DNA of 8,081 nucleotides, taken from Terriglobia bacterium (GTDB lineage: Bacteria; Acidobacteriota; Terriglobia; UBA7540). Under the pieces are notes generated by a model. The model was not told the origin of the DNA. It saw only the letters and a program-made list of their open reading frames with translations, and made no database searches. Every line of letters begins with the position of its first letter. The first letter of the stretch is position 1. Below, piece by piece: positions 1-6,525 of the stretch. The stretch is from positions 1 through 8,081 of the forward strand of contig JASIKV010000155.1 in the NCBI GenBank assembly GCA_030049455.1, written 5' to 3'. The translations under genes were made by a program, and so were the position numbers.

Positions 1-300
1 ACGGTTACGATTACGAACTCGGGCGACACTTCCGTTGCGATTTCCAATATCACTGTGAGTGGAGATTTCACACAGACCAACAACTGCGGATCATCGCTTG
101 ATAAGGACGCTAGCTGTGAAATTTCCGTGACCTTCAAGCCCGGAACACAGGGAGCGGTCGGCGGGACGCTGTCAGTATCTGGAGATCCCGACAGTAAGCC
201 GCTCACTGTGTCCCTAAGCGGGACAGGCTTGGGTGCTACGGCGGGGCAGCATCCTCAGGGTCCCGCCGCACCCTCCGCAAATCCTCCGCAGTCTAATTGA
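1..300 (+). CDS. C-terminal fragment of a secreted choice-of-anchor-D / ASH-type beta-sandwich protein
   Basis: The reading frame is open from the left edge, so the gene starts outside the window; 99 residues and a TGA stop are visible. The fragment contains most of one immunoglobulin-like beta-sandwich unit: TVTITNSGD near residue 1, then alternating hydrophobic strands, the CxISVTFKP stretch around residues 39-47, and SLSGTGL near the end. This pattern is typical of choice-of-anchor-D / ASPM-SPD2-Hydin (ASH) repeats in large exported bacterial proteins. Cys29 and Cys39 could form a disulfide, which fits export. A tail of about 20 residues rich in Pro, Ala, Gly and Gln follows, with no sorting signal or membrane helix seen. 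A GTG at 55 would only be an internal codon, because the fold already begins before it. The gene converges on the hopanoid operon with 25 bases between stops, so no functional link is implied. The exact function and the upstream domains cannot be seen. Confidence 0.75.
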   Translation, partial: TVTITNSGDTSVAISNITVSGDFTQTNNCGSSLDKDASCEISVTFKPGTQGAVGGTLSVSGDPDSKPLTVSLSGTGLGATAGQHPQGPAAPSANPPQSN

Positions 301-325
301 TTTGGCCGCAAGGGCCTGTTACAAC

Positions 326-1069
326 TCAAGGGTGTGTGTCGAGCGAAGATGATTTTAATTGTTCGAAGAATCGGTCTAGAAATCCAGCGAGATTCAACAA
401 GGCTCGGCGGCTTTGACGGGCGAGTCGAAGGAAGTCAGGAAGAAGTCGAGGGTGTCCGGCCAAATATGCAATGAGTTTTTGGGTCTGCAACCGCCCGTGA
501 GCATCCATAGCCTTTTCGAAATCACAGGTCATCGGCATTTCGACAGGATCGAGAATGACGCGCAGGGCAAGTGAAGGAATGCTTCGCTTGGACCAGTAAT
601 GCATAAGTGGAATGCTTTCCATGTCGGCAGCATCAGCCGAGTGTCCCAATTGAATCTTTTCTGCAACGGTGCGAATGATACGCGGAAGCGTGACAAGGGT
701 CTGCACGGGCTCGGCTCCGCACTTCCTGGCGAGTTCAACTAGCCCGGGAGAGGAGGGAAATTCCGAGCCATTTGCCGGTTCGGAAACAGACTCGGCCACA
801 ATGATGTCTCCGGGGCGCCATCTTGCTTTTAGCCCTGCCGCCACTCCAGTGACAATTGCGAAGGAAGGCCGAAAACGCTCGGCCAAATTATCGATGTTTT
901 GAGCATCAGGCGCGCCTGCGCCGGCGAGTGTTGCAAGGACTTGGAGCGGCCCGAAGGCGGCCGTGAAAGCGGCGTGGGGTGAACCCGCAACCGGGCGGAA
1001 GCGGTGCCTGCGACGCCACGGAGAAAATTCCTCCTTAAGCGCAAACACGACCAATGAATTGGTAGGCAT
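326..1069 (-). CDS. hpnG: HpnG-like hopanoid-associated nucleoside phosphorylase/nucleosidase
   Basis: A 247-residue protein of the purine nucleoside phosphorylase / MTA-SAH nucleosidase superfamily. In hopanoid pathways HpnG cleaves adenine from adenosylhopane, giving ribosylhopane or its phosphate. Visible family marks are ALKEE at 10-14 (the N-terminal Glu region of MTAN-like enzymes), TGVAAGL at 74-80 (the usual Gly-rich loop, with Ala where Gly is common), PGDIIVAE at 86-93, DMES at 149-152 (the purine/ribose-binding signature) and RVILD at 170-174, where Asp174 matches the base-protonating Asp. The tail from about 205 is basic and amphipathic and may form a membrane-facing helix. This is the last gene of the minus-strand operon, 91 bases after hpnA. 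The ATG fits the start of the first beta strand, but no clear Shine-Dalgarno precedes it. Assignment to HpnG rather than a general MTA/SAH nucleosidase rests mainly on the adjacent hpnA, hpnH and shc. Confidence 0.83.
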   Translation of the reverse strand: MPTNSLVVFALKEEFSPWRRRHRFRPVAGSPHAAFTAAFGPLQVLATLAGAGAPDAQNIDNLAERFRPSFAIVTGVAAGLKARWRPGDIIVAESVSEPANGSEFPSSPGLVELARKCGAEPVQTLVTLPRIIRTVAEKIQLGHSADAADMESIPLMHYWSKRSIPSLALRVILDPVEMPMTCDFEKAMDAHGRLQTQKLIAYLAGHPRLLPDFLRLARQSRRALLNLAGFLDRFFEQLKSSSLDTHP

Positions 1070-1100
1070 GATTCAGGATAAGCAGAGGGAATGTCGGCGC

Positions 1101-1120
1101 TGCCTTTCGCTCAAAAGGCA
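1101..1120 (-). other. Intercistronic hairpin between hpnA and hpnG
   Basis: A perfect 7-bp inverted repeat (TGCCTTT and AAAGGCA) encloses a 6-base loop. On the coding (minus) strand it lies 41 bases after the hpnA stop and about 31 bases before the hpnG ATG. No T-tract follows it on either strand, so it does not look like an intrinsic terminator. It could act in mRNA processing or stability, or lower hpnG expression relative to the genes before it. It may also be chance. Confidence 0.35.
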
Positions 1121-1160
1121 TTGGCAACGGCAGTTCGAGCCGGCGCTGTGAGATTTCTGT

Positions 1161-2186
1161 TCAAGCTGCACATTCCCGCGTGGCCCGGTCGCGAATACGA
1201 TCTTTGAGGTAACCGTTTTCACTGTACCAATGAATTGCGCGCTCCATAGCTGCTTCCAGGGATCCCGGCTGATATCCTAATTCCCGCTTTGCTTTGGGGC
1301 TGTCGACGAACATTTTGTGGCGGGCCATTCGGACTCCGTCCAGGGGAATCCTGGGCTGGCGCCCCAGCACACTGGAGGCAAACGAATCGGTGAGTGCGGC
1401 CAGCAGAGCAACAGCGTAAGGCAATCTCACTCGAGACATCGGCCGACCGCTGAGGTCAGAAAGCAGTTCGAACATCCCTTTCAAAGTCAGGTTGCGCCCG
1501 CCCAGAATATAGCGCGCTCCGACCTCGCCGTGCTCTGCCGCCAGCCAATGCCCTTTGGCAACGTCTTCGACGGGCACAAAGTTCAAGCCCGTGTCAACAT
1601 ACGCCGGTAACTGACCGTTTAGAAAATCAAGCAGGATCCGGCCGGTAGGAGTGGGCTTCCAGTCGCCGGGCCCCAATGGTGCAGTCGGATTGACGATGAC
1701 GACAGGTTGGCCACTACGCGCCGCATCCAATGCCGCCTGCTCGGCGAGAAACTTGGATCGCTTGTAGTGGCCAATCATATCCGTCAGGTGTAGATGCGTT
1801 TGTTCGTCTGCCACTTTTTGGGGGTTGGAAGAAAGCAGAGTCCCTACGGTACTGGTGAAAACAAAACGATCGATCCCAGCGAGGTGGGAAGCCTTAAGTA
1901 GATTTCGCGTTCCGGTGACGTTGTTTTCGTAAATCTCCTGAGGATTCTTTGCCCAAAGCCGGTAATCGGCAGCGACGTGGAAGACGCGCTGCACACCCTC
2001 GAGGGTGGAGGACAGGTTTGCAGAATCCCTCAGGTCCGCATATGCGAATTCCACCGGTAACCCGGCAATTGACCGCACGTCACTCTGCCGGCGAACCAGC
2101 ACGCGAACCCGCTCGCCCTGTGCGATCAAGTAACGCGTTAGGTGGCTTCCGATGAATCCGTTTGCGCCGGTAACAAGGGAGAACAT
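1161..2186 (-). CDS. hpnA: HpnA, hopanoid-associated sugar epimerase/dehydratase-like SDR protein
   Basis: A 341-residue cytosolic protein of the extended short-chain dehydrogenase/NAD-dependent epimerase family, matching the hopanoid-associated HpnA type. The N-terminus carries the Rossmann motif TGANGFIG with Gly7, Gly10 and Gly13. ADLRD at 50-54 is the usual acidic cofactor-contact segment. FTSTVG at 110-115 supplies the Ser/Thr, and Tyr141/Lys145 form the YxxxK catalytic pair. NPTAPLGPGD followed by KPTPTGRI (from about 166) is a strong HpnA-like signature. Family length is about 330 residues, so the protein looks complete. The biochemical role of HpnA is not settled; it is named for its constant presence in hopanoid clusters. 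The start is fixed by the Rossmann strand beginning at residue 3, although this ATG lies 49 bases inside the end of hpnH. Only a weak purine-rich GAGACGG sits a few bases upstream, so translation may depend on coupling to hpnH. Confidence 0.88.
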   Translation of the reverse strand: MFSLVTGANGFIGSHLTRYLIAQGERVRVLVRRQSDVRSIAGLPVEFAYADLRDSANLSSTLEGVQRVFHVAADYRLWAKNPQEIYENNVTGTRNLLKASHLAGIDRFVFTSTVGTLLSSNPQKVADEQTHLHLTDMIGHYKRSKFLAEQAALDAARSGQPVVIVNPTAPLGPGDWKPTPTGRILLDFLNGQLPAYVDTGLNFVPVEDVAKGHWLAAEHGEVGARYILGGRNLTLKGMFELLSDLSGRPMSRVRLPYAVALLAALTDSFASSVLGRQPRIPLDGVRMARHKMFVDSPKAKRELGYQPGSLEAAMERAIHWYSENGYLKDRIRDRATRECAA

Positions 2187-3235
2187 TTTTCCGTCTCATC
2201 GCCATCTATCCGGCGGCGGCTCTTGCTTCCCCCGGAAAGCTGCCACTTGAAAAGGCGCCAAGTATCGCCGAGCCTTCGATTCGCTCCCAAAACGGCAGAG
2301 GGCTCATATCCCACGTGCACCATGCAGTTCTCGCAGCGCGGATCGCGGCCCCGTCCATATTGGTCCCAGTTGGTCTTCTCAATGAAATCCTGAAAGGTGG
2401 CATGATGACCATCTGTAATCAGGTAACATGGGGCTTTCCATCCTCGCGGGTTGTATGTCGGATTTCCCCAGGCGGTGCACATCAAATCTTCCCGTTCTCC
2501 CCGCAGGTAATCCAGATAGATTGGAGAAGTCATTAAAGAGAATTTCTCCAGAACCTTGGTTGCTTCGCGGAATTTTTCCTGAATCTCCTGTCGGGACATG
2601 AAAATCTCTTTATTTTGTACGGCGGCGTAGGAGTAACTGGGAGCGATCGTATGCCCGTCAACTCCGAAATCCTGAAGAAATTCGAACAGTTCGGCTATTT
2701 CGTGTAAATCGGTTTGCTTATAGATGGTGGTATTCGTGCAAACCATGAACCCACGGTCCTTTGCGGCGCGAATTCCATCGATGGCCTGCCGGAACACGCC
2801 TTTGCGTTCAACGCAAAGATCGTGGGTCGCTTCCATGCCGTCCAAGTGAACGTTGAAGAAGAAGCTGGAGGTGGGTTTGAAATCGTTCAAACGTTTTTTA
2901 ATAAACATCCCGTGGGTGCAAAGGTAGATGTGCTTGCCGCGATCCAGGATCTTCGTAACCAGTTCACCCAAGGGACGATAAATCATCGGCTCTCCACCAC
3001 AGATGGACACGATGGGGGATCCACATTCGTCAACCGCTTTCAAGCATTGCTCTACGCTGAGTTGTTCTGTGATGGTATCCTTATACTCGCGAATACGTCC
3101 GCACCCGGTACAAGTGAGATTGCAGGCGTGCAGAGGTTCAAGCATCATTACCAGAGGGAATTTCTCCACCCGCCGCAGTCGCTTTCCGGCAATATATGCG
3201 CTCAATTTAGTGGTCATGCCGAGCGGAAACCTCAT
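2138..3235 (-). CDS. hpnH: HpnH, radical SAM adenosylhopane synthase
   Basis: A 365-residue radical SAM protein of the HpnH type, which adds a 5'-deoxyadenosyl group from SAM to diploptene, giving adenosylhopane. The 4Fe-4S motif CNLTCTGC places Cys38, Cys42 and Cys45. The SAM-binding CGGEP is at 79-83 and the FFNVHLDG segment at 126-133. The opening, with KFPLVMMLEPLHAC at 25-38, is characteristic of HpnH. A C-terminal DUF3463-like region holds Cys253, Cys270, Cys301 and Cys304 and the GYEPSA segment. The frame is open 64 codons further upstream, but that extension lies inside the shc 3' end. The chosen ATG has a perfect AGGAGG five bases before it, overlaps the shc stop as ATGA, and matches the usual HpnH N-terminus. 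The last 15 or so residues, rich in Ser, Pro and Thr, are encoded within the start of hpnA and are probably not part of the core fold. Confidence 0.92.
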   Translation of the reverse strand: MRFPLGMTTKLSAYIAGKRLRRVEKFPLVMMLEPLHACNLTCTGCGRIREYKDTITEQLSVEQCLKAVDECGSPIVSICGGEPMIYRPLGELVTKILDRGKHIYLCTHGMFIKKRLNDFKPTSSFFFNVHLDGMEATHDLCVERKGVFRQAIDGIRAAKDRGFMVCTNTTIYKQTDLHEIAELFEFLQDFGVDGHTIAPSYSYAAVQNKEIFMSRQEIQEKFREATKVLEKFSLMTSPIYLDYLRGEREDLMCTAWGNPTYNPRGWKAPCYLITDGHHATFQDFIEKTNWDQYGRGRDPRCENCMVHVGYEPSAVLGANRRLGDTWRLFKWQLSGGSKSRRRIDGDETEKCSPLLPAQTDSSEAT

Positions 3236-5259
3236 CGGTGCCTCCTGTTGCCATTTTGAGGGGGAAAATGATCGGGTGAAAATCGCCGTGCCTGAAAGTC
3301 CGAGGCGCCGTAAAGCATATTGCGATATCGCGCCAGGGCGTAAAGGGGAAAATCGTTCCGATAGAGGTGGTAACGCAGATAGAAAACACGCGGGAATCCC
3401 GTCCCGGTAAATGCAGGTTCCAGCCACGTCCCATTCTCGCGCTGCTGCCCCAAAAGGTATAAAACAGCCTGCCGAACCGCGGGTTCATTGATCTCGCCGG
3501 CAGCCATAAGGCCAATCAGCCCCCAGGCGGTTTGTGATGCGGTACTGTGCATCCGCGCTTTGAGGTCAGTATCGTCGTATGAGGCGCAGGACTCCCCGAA
3601 CCCACCATCGGGGTTCTGGACTGCCCGCAGCCAGGCAACAGCCTTTTGACTCTCCTGTGCCTTTTCCAACCCCAGGGCCTCGAGGGCTCTCAACGCCCCG
3701 CTGGTTCCGTAAATATAATTCACTCCCCAGCGCCCGTACCATGAACCGTCTTGGTTTTGATCACGCTGAAGGAAGCGCACCCCGCGTTTGATTCTTGGAT
3801 CTGTGGAAGGCCAACCCATTCGTCCGAGGTATTCCAGGACGCGGCCGGTTAAGTCTCCGGTGGAGGGATCAATCATGGCGTTGTGATCGGCGAATGGGAC
3901 GCGGGTAAGGAAAGTGGAATCGTTATCACGGTCGAAAGCGCCCCAGCCGCCATCGCGGTTCTGCATGCTCAGCACCCATGCGGTGCCGCGACGCAATGCT
4001 TCCTCCATTCGGGCGGAATCCGGGTAGTCAACGCGCTGCAACGCCATTAGGACGAAACCGGTATCATCGACGTCTGGATAGAAGTCATTGCGGAACTCAA
4101 AGGCCCATCCTCCCGGATCAACGCCTGGGTTTTTGACCTGCCAATCCCCGCCTCCCAGAACCTGGCGGTCCAGCAGCCAGCGAGCAGCCTTTACCAAGGC
4201 CGGGTGGTCGGCAGGAAGACCTGCTTCCTGAAGAGAAAACATGGTGACCGCCGTATCCCAGACCGGTGATACGCATGGTTGGACGCGCAGCGTGTCGCCT
4301 TCTTCAATCTCAAATTGCGCAAGATAGCCGATTTCGCGCGACGTAATGGGGTCATCGGCAGAATATCCCAGTGAACGCAGCGCAAACACCGAGTTCACCA
4401 TGGCGGGATAAATTGCTCCCAACCCTTCGGATCGTTCCAGATGGTCGAAGAGCCATTGCTGTGCGCGAGCCAATGCCCGCTTCCGAAGAGGTTTCCAGGG
4501 AAGCATTTCGTGCAGCTTGAAAATCCGGTCCAAGAAGAGAAAGAAGTTCCTCCAGCTCACCAACCTGCCATCCCATTCAAATGCCGGAATACGGCCGGAC
4601 CCGTTGCGAAAGAGCTCCTCAACGCCGGCACTGGGAGGTAAATCCCATTTAGGCTTGTGGGCGTAAACAAGCATCAGGGGCACGACGATAGCTCGCGTCC
4701 ACGATGACATGGAATAGATATTCAGGAAGAACCATGAGGGCAGAAGGATGAGCTCGGGAGGTATGGCGGGAACATAGGACCAGGGCAGAACTCCGCCCAA
4801 AGCCAAATAAAGTCGGGTATAGGAATTGGTCGCTTCAACGCCGCCCAATTCATGAATCTGGCAGCGCGCCCGAGCCATGTGAGGGGCGCTGGGAGGGTCT
4901 CCCGCCAGTTTCAGCGCCACGTACGCCTTCACCGTTGCGTTCAATTCGGAAGGACCGCCAGCATAAATATTCCATCCCCCGTCGGGCAGTTGTCGTCGAC
5001 GGATGTAATTGGCCAATTTGACGCATCGGCGATGGTCCAATTTCCCCAGGACATGCAAAAAGAAGATGTAATCGGATTCGAGCGTGGTGTCAGCTTCGAG
5101 TTCTCCGATCCAATAGCCTTCCGGTGCTTGCAAGGAGAGGAGATGGTCAACAGAACGTTGGATGGCCTCCTGAAGATTCTCCTCCACGCGCACATCAGCG
5201 TATGTGAGTCTCTGCAATCCCCGTCGCGTTTCCGGTTCGGCTTGGTTGCGTTGTTTCAT
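3232..5259 (-). CDS. shc: Squalene-hopene cyclase
   Basis: A 675-residue class II triterpene cyclase that protonates squalene and cyclises it to hopene (diploptene) and/or hopanol, normally as a monotopic membrane enzyme. The catalytic acid motif DVDDT is at 396-400, with Asp398 as the likely proton donor counterpart of the DxDD motif. QW repeats are visible at 44-50 (QAPEGYW), 90-96 (QLPDGGW), 433-439 (QNRDGGW), 501-507 (QNQDGSW), 548-554 (QNPDGGF) and 606-612 (QRENGTW). Other family marks are GDTLRVQPCVSPVWDT at 321-336, GGWAFEF around 383-389 and GTGFPRVFYLRYHLYR near 619-634. The length is within the bacterial SHC range and no key motif is missing. It follows ispH by 32 bases and overlaps hpnH by 4. 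The ATG is the only good start before the conserved region; the nearest purine-rich site (GAGGGAG) lies rather far upstream, about 15 bases. The synonym hpnF is also used. The product mixture cannot be read from sequence. Confidence 0.96.
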   Translation of the reverse strand: MKQRNQAEPETRRGLQRLTYADVRVEENLQEAIQRSVDHLLSLQAPEGYWIGELEADTTLESDYIFFLHVLGKLDHRRCVKLANYIRRRQLPDGGWNIYAGGPSELNATVKAYVALKLAGDPPSAPHMARARCQIHELGGVEATNSYTRLYLALGGVLPWSYVPAIPPELILLPSWFFLNIYSMSSWTRAIVVPLMLVYAHKPKWDLPPSAGVEELFRNGSGRIPAFEWDGRLVSWRNFFLFLDRIFKLHEMLPWKPLRKRALARAQQWLFDHLERSEGLGAIYPAMVNSVFALRSLGYSADDPITSREIGYLAQFEIEEGDTLRVQPCVSPVWDTAVTMFSLQEAGLPADHPALVKAARWLLDRQVLGGGDWQVKNPGVDPGGWAFEFRNDFYPDVDDTGFVLMALQRVDYPDSARMEEALRRGTAWVLSMQNRDGGWGAFDRDNDSTFLTRVPFADHNAMIDPSTGDLTGRVLEYLGRMGWPSTDPRIKRGVRFLQRDQNQDGSWYGRWGVNYIYGTSGALRALEALGLEKAQESQKAVAWLRAVQNPDGGFGESCASYDDTDLKARMHSTASQTAWGLIGLMAAGEINEPAVRQAVLYLLGQQRENGTWLEPAFTGTGFPRVFYLRYHLYRNDFPLYALARYRNMLYGASDFQARRFSPDHFPPQNGNRRHR
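3241..3246 (-). promoter_or_regulatory. Strong ribosome binding site for hpnH
   Basis: The coding strand reads AGGAGG followed by CACCG and then the ATG at 3235, a perfect Shine-Dalgarno with 5-base spacing. It lies inside the last codons of shc and decides the hpnH start in favour of the internal ATG over the longer frame. Together with the ATGA overlap it indicates translational coupling of shc and hpnH. Confidence 0.85.
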
Positions 5260-5291
5260 GAAGCGCTCAGGCTCTCCCTCTGCGTGAATTT

Positions 5292-6254
5292 TCAGTTCGT
5301 CAATTCCGCCGGCAAGGCAAATCTAACGTCCTCTTTGGTCCACTCGACCTCTCGAATGCTCGCGAACCCCCAACTCCTCAATCGCTCGACCACTTGTTCG
5401 ACAAGAAAGTCAAGCGTGGAGGCGTCCGCTGTGATCCCCAGATGCTCCTTTCCATCGAACCAATGCTGCTGGATATTGCCTGCGGAGCTGATCAAGGAGG
5501 CATCCGTCCCCGACCGTCTTGCAATTTCGGCCAGACGGTTGGAATTGGAGCTGTTCCCCGCACCCTCGACAAGAATCGCGTCGGCTTCGCGCGCCACTAA
5601 TTTCACGGCTGCCTGCCGATTTTCAGTGGCATAACAAATATCCTGAGCGGGAGCGCTCAGGATGCCAGGGTACTTCCCCTTTAACGCCGCTACAATCTCG
5701 CTCGTTTCGTCCGGACCCGAGGTGGTCTGGGTCAGATAAACCACTCTCTCGGGGTCTTCCACGTCCAGCGCCTCGACTTCCTCGACGGAGGAAATGACCC
5801 GTATGGTCTGCCGGGCTTCGCCCAAAGTGCCGATGACTTCATCATGATCGCGGTGGCCAATCAGCACGATGGTGTAATTCTCGCGCGCATAGCGAATTAC
5901 TTCCAAATGAACTTTGGTTACCTGCGGGCAGGTGGCGTCGATTATATGGAGCCCCCGCTCGATTGCTTCCTCGCGTACGGAAGGGGAAACTCCGTGGGCG
6001 CTGAAGATTACAACAGCGCCACTCGGGACTTCGTCCAGCGATTCGATAAAGACCGCACCTCGCGCTGCAAGGTCCTCCACGACATGACGATTATGGACGA
6101 TTTCCTTACGGACATAAACCGGGCGGCCCAATTTCTTCAATGCCAATTCCACAACTTCGATGGCACGAATTACCCCTGCGCAAAACCCACGCGGCTGGAG
6201 AAGCAGGAGAGTTGCTTGTTCGGTAGCGGGCAAATTTTTTCCTTCAGCAGTCAT
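5292..6254 (-). CDS. ispH: 4-hydroxy-3-methylbut-2-enyl diphosphate reductase (IspH), divergent copy
   Basis: A 320-residue iron-sulfur enzyme of the MEP pathway that reduces HMBPP to IPP and DMAPP in the cytosol. The three cluster cysteines are in their usual contexts: Cys25 in PRGFCAG, Cys109 in DATCPQVTK and Cys207 in DICYATENRQ. Substrate-contact positions are kept: His54 in VHNRHVV, His87 in SAHGVS, His137 and the catalytic Glu139 in GHRDHDEVIGT, the TQTT run at 175-178, and SSNSNR at 235-240. The usual HPEVEGT reads HDEVIGT here, and the C-terminal GxTAGASxP reads GITADASTL (273-281), so two normally conserved positions differ while Ser279 is kept. It heads the minus-strand hopanoid operon, 32 bases before shc, which suggests a role in precursor supply for hopanoids. 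It may be the only IspH of the cell or a second, pathway-dedicated copy. The N-terminal 15 residues before the first strand are polar and probably flexible. Confidence 0.95.
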   Translation of the reverse strand: MTAEGKNLPATEQATLLLLQPRGFCAGVIRAIEVVELALKKLGRPVYVRKEIVHNRHVVEDLAARGAVFIESLDEVPSGAVVIFSAHGVSPSVREEAIERGLHIIDATCPQVTKVHLEVIRYARENYTIVLIGHRDHDEVIGTLGEARQTIRVISSVEEVEALDVEDPERVVYLTQTTSGPDETSEIVAALKGKYPGILSAPAQDICYATENRQAAVKLVAREADAILVEGAGNSSNSNRLAEIARRSGTDASLISSAGNIQQHWFDGKEHLGITADASTLDFLVEQVVERLRSWGFASIREVEWTKEDVRFALPAELTN

Positions 6255-6349
6255 GGCAACTTTCTAATTTTTACGAGCAGGAGGTTCTCTTCAAGCCAGA
6301 CCGCGAGATAACCCCAACCGGAAAAGCCCTTGCGGGACAATAGCACCAT
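6251..6349 (-). other. Candidate 32-codon leader ORF ending on the ispH start
   Basis: A small minus-strand frame starts with ATG at 6349 and ends with TGA at 6253-6251. That stop overlaps the ispH ATG as ATGA. The 32-residue product is rich in Leu, Val, Trp and Lys (core GWGYLAVWLEENLLLVKIRK). There is no Shine-Dalgarno before its ATG, but the candidate -10 element ends only 4 bases upstream, so a transcript could begin almost at the start codon. Coupled or leaderless translation is possible. The protein resembles no family I recognise and the frame may be chance. Confidence 0.22.
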
Positions 6350-6353
6350 ATGC

Positions 6354-6382
6354 AGTTTACCGTTTGCTTAGAAATAATTCAA
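6354..6382 (-). promoter_or_regulatory. Candidate sigma-70-like promoter for the ispH-shc-hpnHAG operon
   Basis: On the minus strand a -35-like TTGAAT (6382-6377) is followed, after exactly 17 bases, by a -10-like TAAACT (6359-6354). Each element matches the consensus at four of six positions. The site lies in the only sizeable gap before the operon, about 100 bases from the ispH ATG. A transcript would begin near 6349-6346. This is a pattern match without expression data. Confidence 0.4.
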
Positions 6383-6400
6383 GCTCCTTGCTTCCAGCCG

Positions 6401-6432
6401 CCATCTCGTGCCCCGAACCCCGCTTAAGATGG
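6401..6432. repeat. Short inverted repeat upstream of the candidate promoter
   Basis: Six-base arms CCATCT (6401-6406) and AGATGG (6427-6432) are separated by 20 bases. On the minus strand they sit about 20-50 bases upstream of the candidate -35 box, where an activator or repressor could bind. Arms this short are expected by chance fairly often, so this is weak evidence for an operator. Confidence 0.15.
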
Positions 6433-6525
6433 GATTTAGCGGAAAACCAGTCGATTCATGCAGCCCTGCGCATTCAAGTCGCCCACTTTGGATGCCGGGG
6501 CGGATTGACCGCGGCAATTCCTTGC

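Larger units (their letters stand above)
6255..6525. other. Intergenic region between the mannosidase gene and ispH
   Basis: These 271 bases separate the stop of the GH38 gene from the ispH start, both on the minus strand. They hold the candidate promoter, the weak inverted repeat and the candidate leader ORF listed separately. No stem-loop followed by a T-tract was seen after the mannosidase stop, so its terminator is not identified. No tRNA or riboswitch fold was recognised. Confidence 0.6.

Noticed and set aside
302..318. Possible bidirectional terminator between the convergent genes (GGCC, GCAAG, GGCC)
   Set aside because: The stem is only 4 bp, does not extend outward, and has no T-tract on either side.
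1317..1610. 97-codon plus-strand frame opposite hpnA
   Set aside because: Fully antisense to hpnA with no start signal or recognisable motif; a shadow of the real gene.
2714..3259. 181-codon open frame on the plus strand opposite hpnH
   Set aside because: It lies fully antisense to the radical SAM core of hpnH, with no ribosome binding site or family resemblance.
4852..5634. 260-codon open frame on the plus strand across shc and ispH
   Set aside because: It is antisense to two confidently identified genes and spans their junction. Its product has no recognisable fold, and long antisense frames are common opposite such coding sequence.
6255..6525. Riboswitch or small RNA in the ispH leader
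   Set aside because: No known conserved core or long stable stem could be recognised by reading; only short repeats were found.
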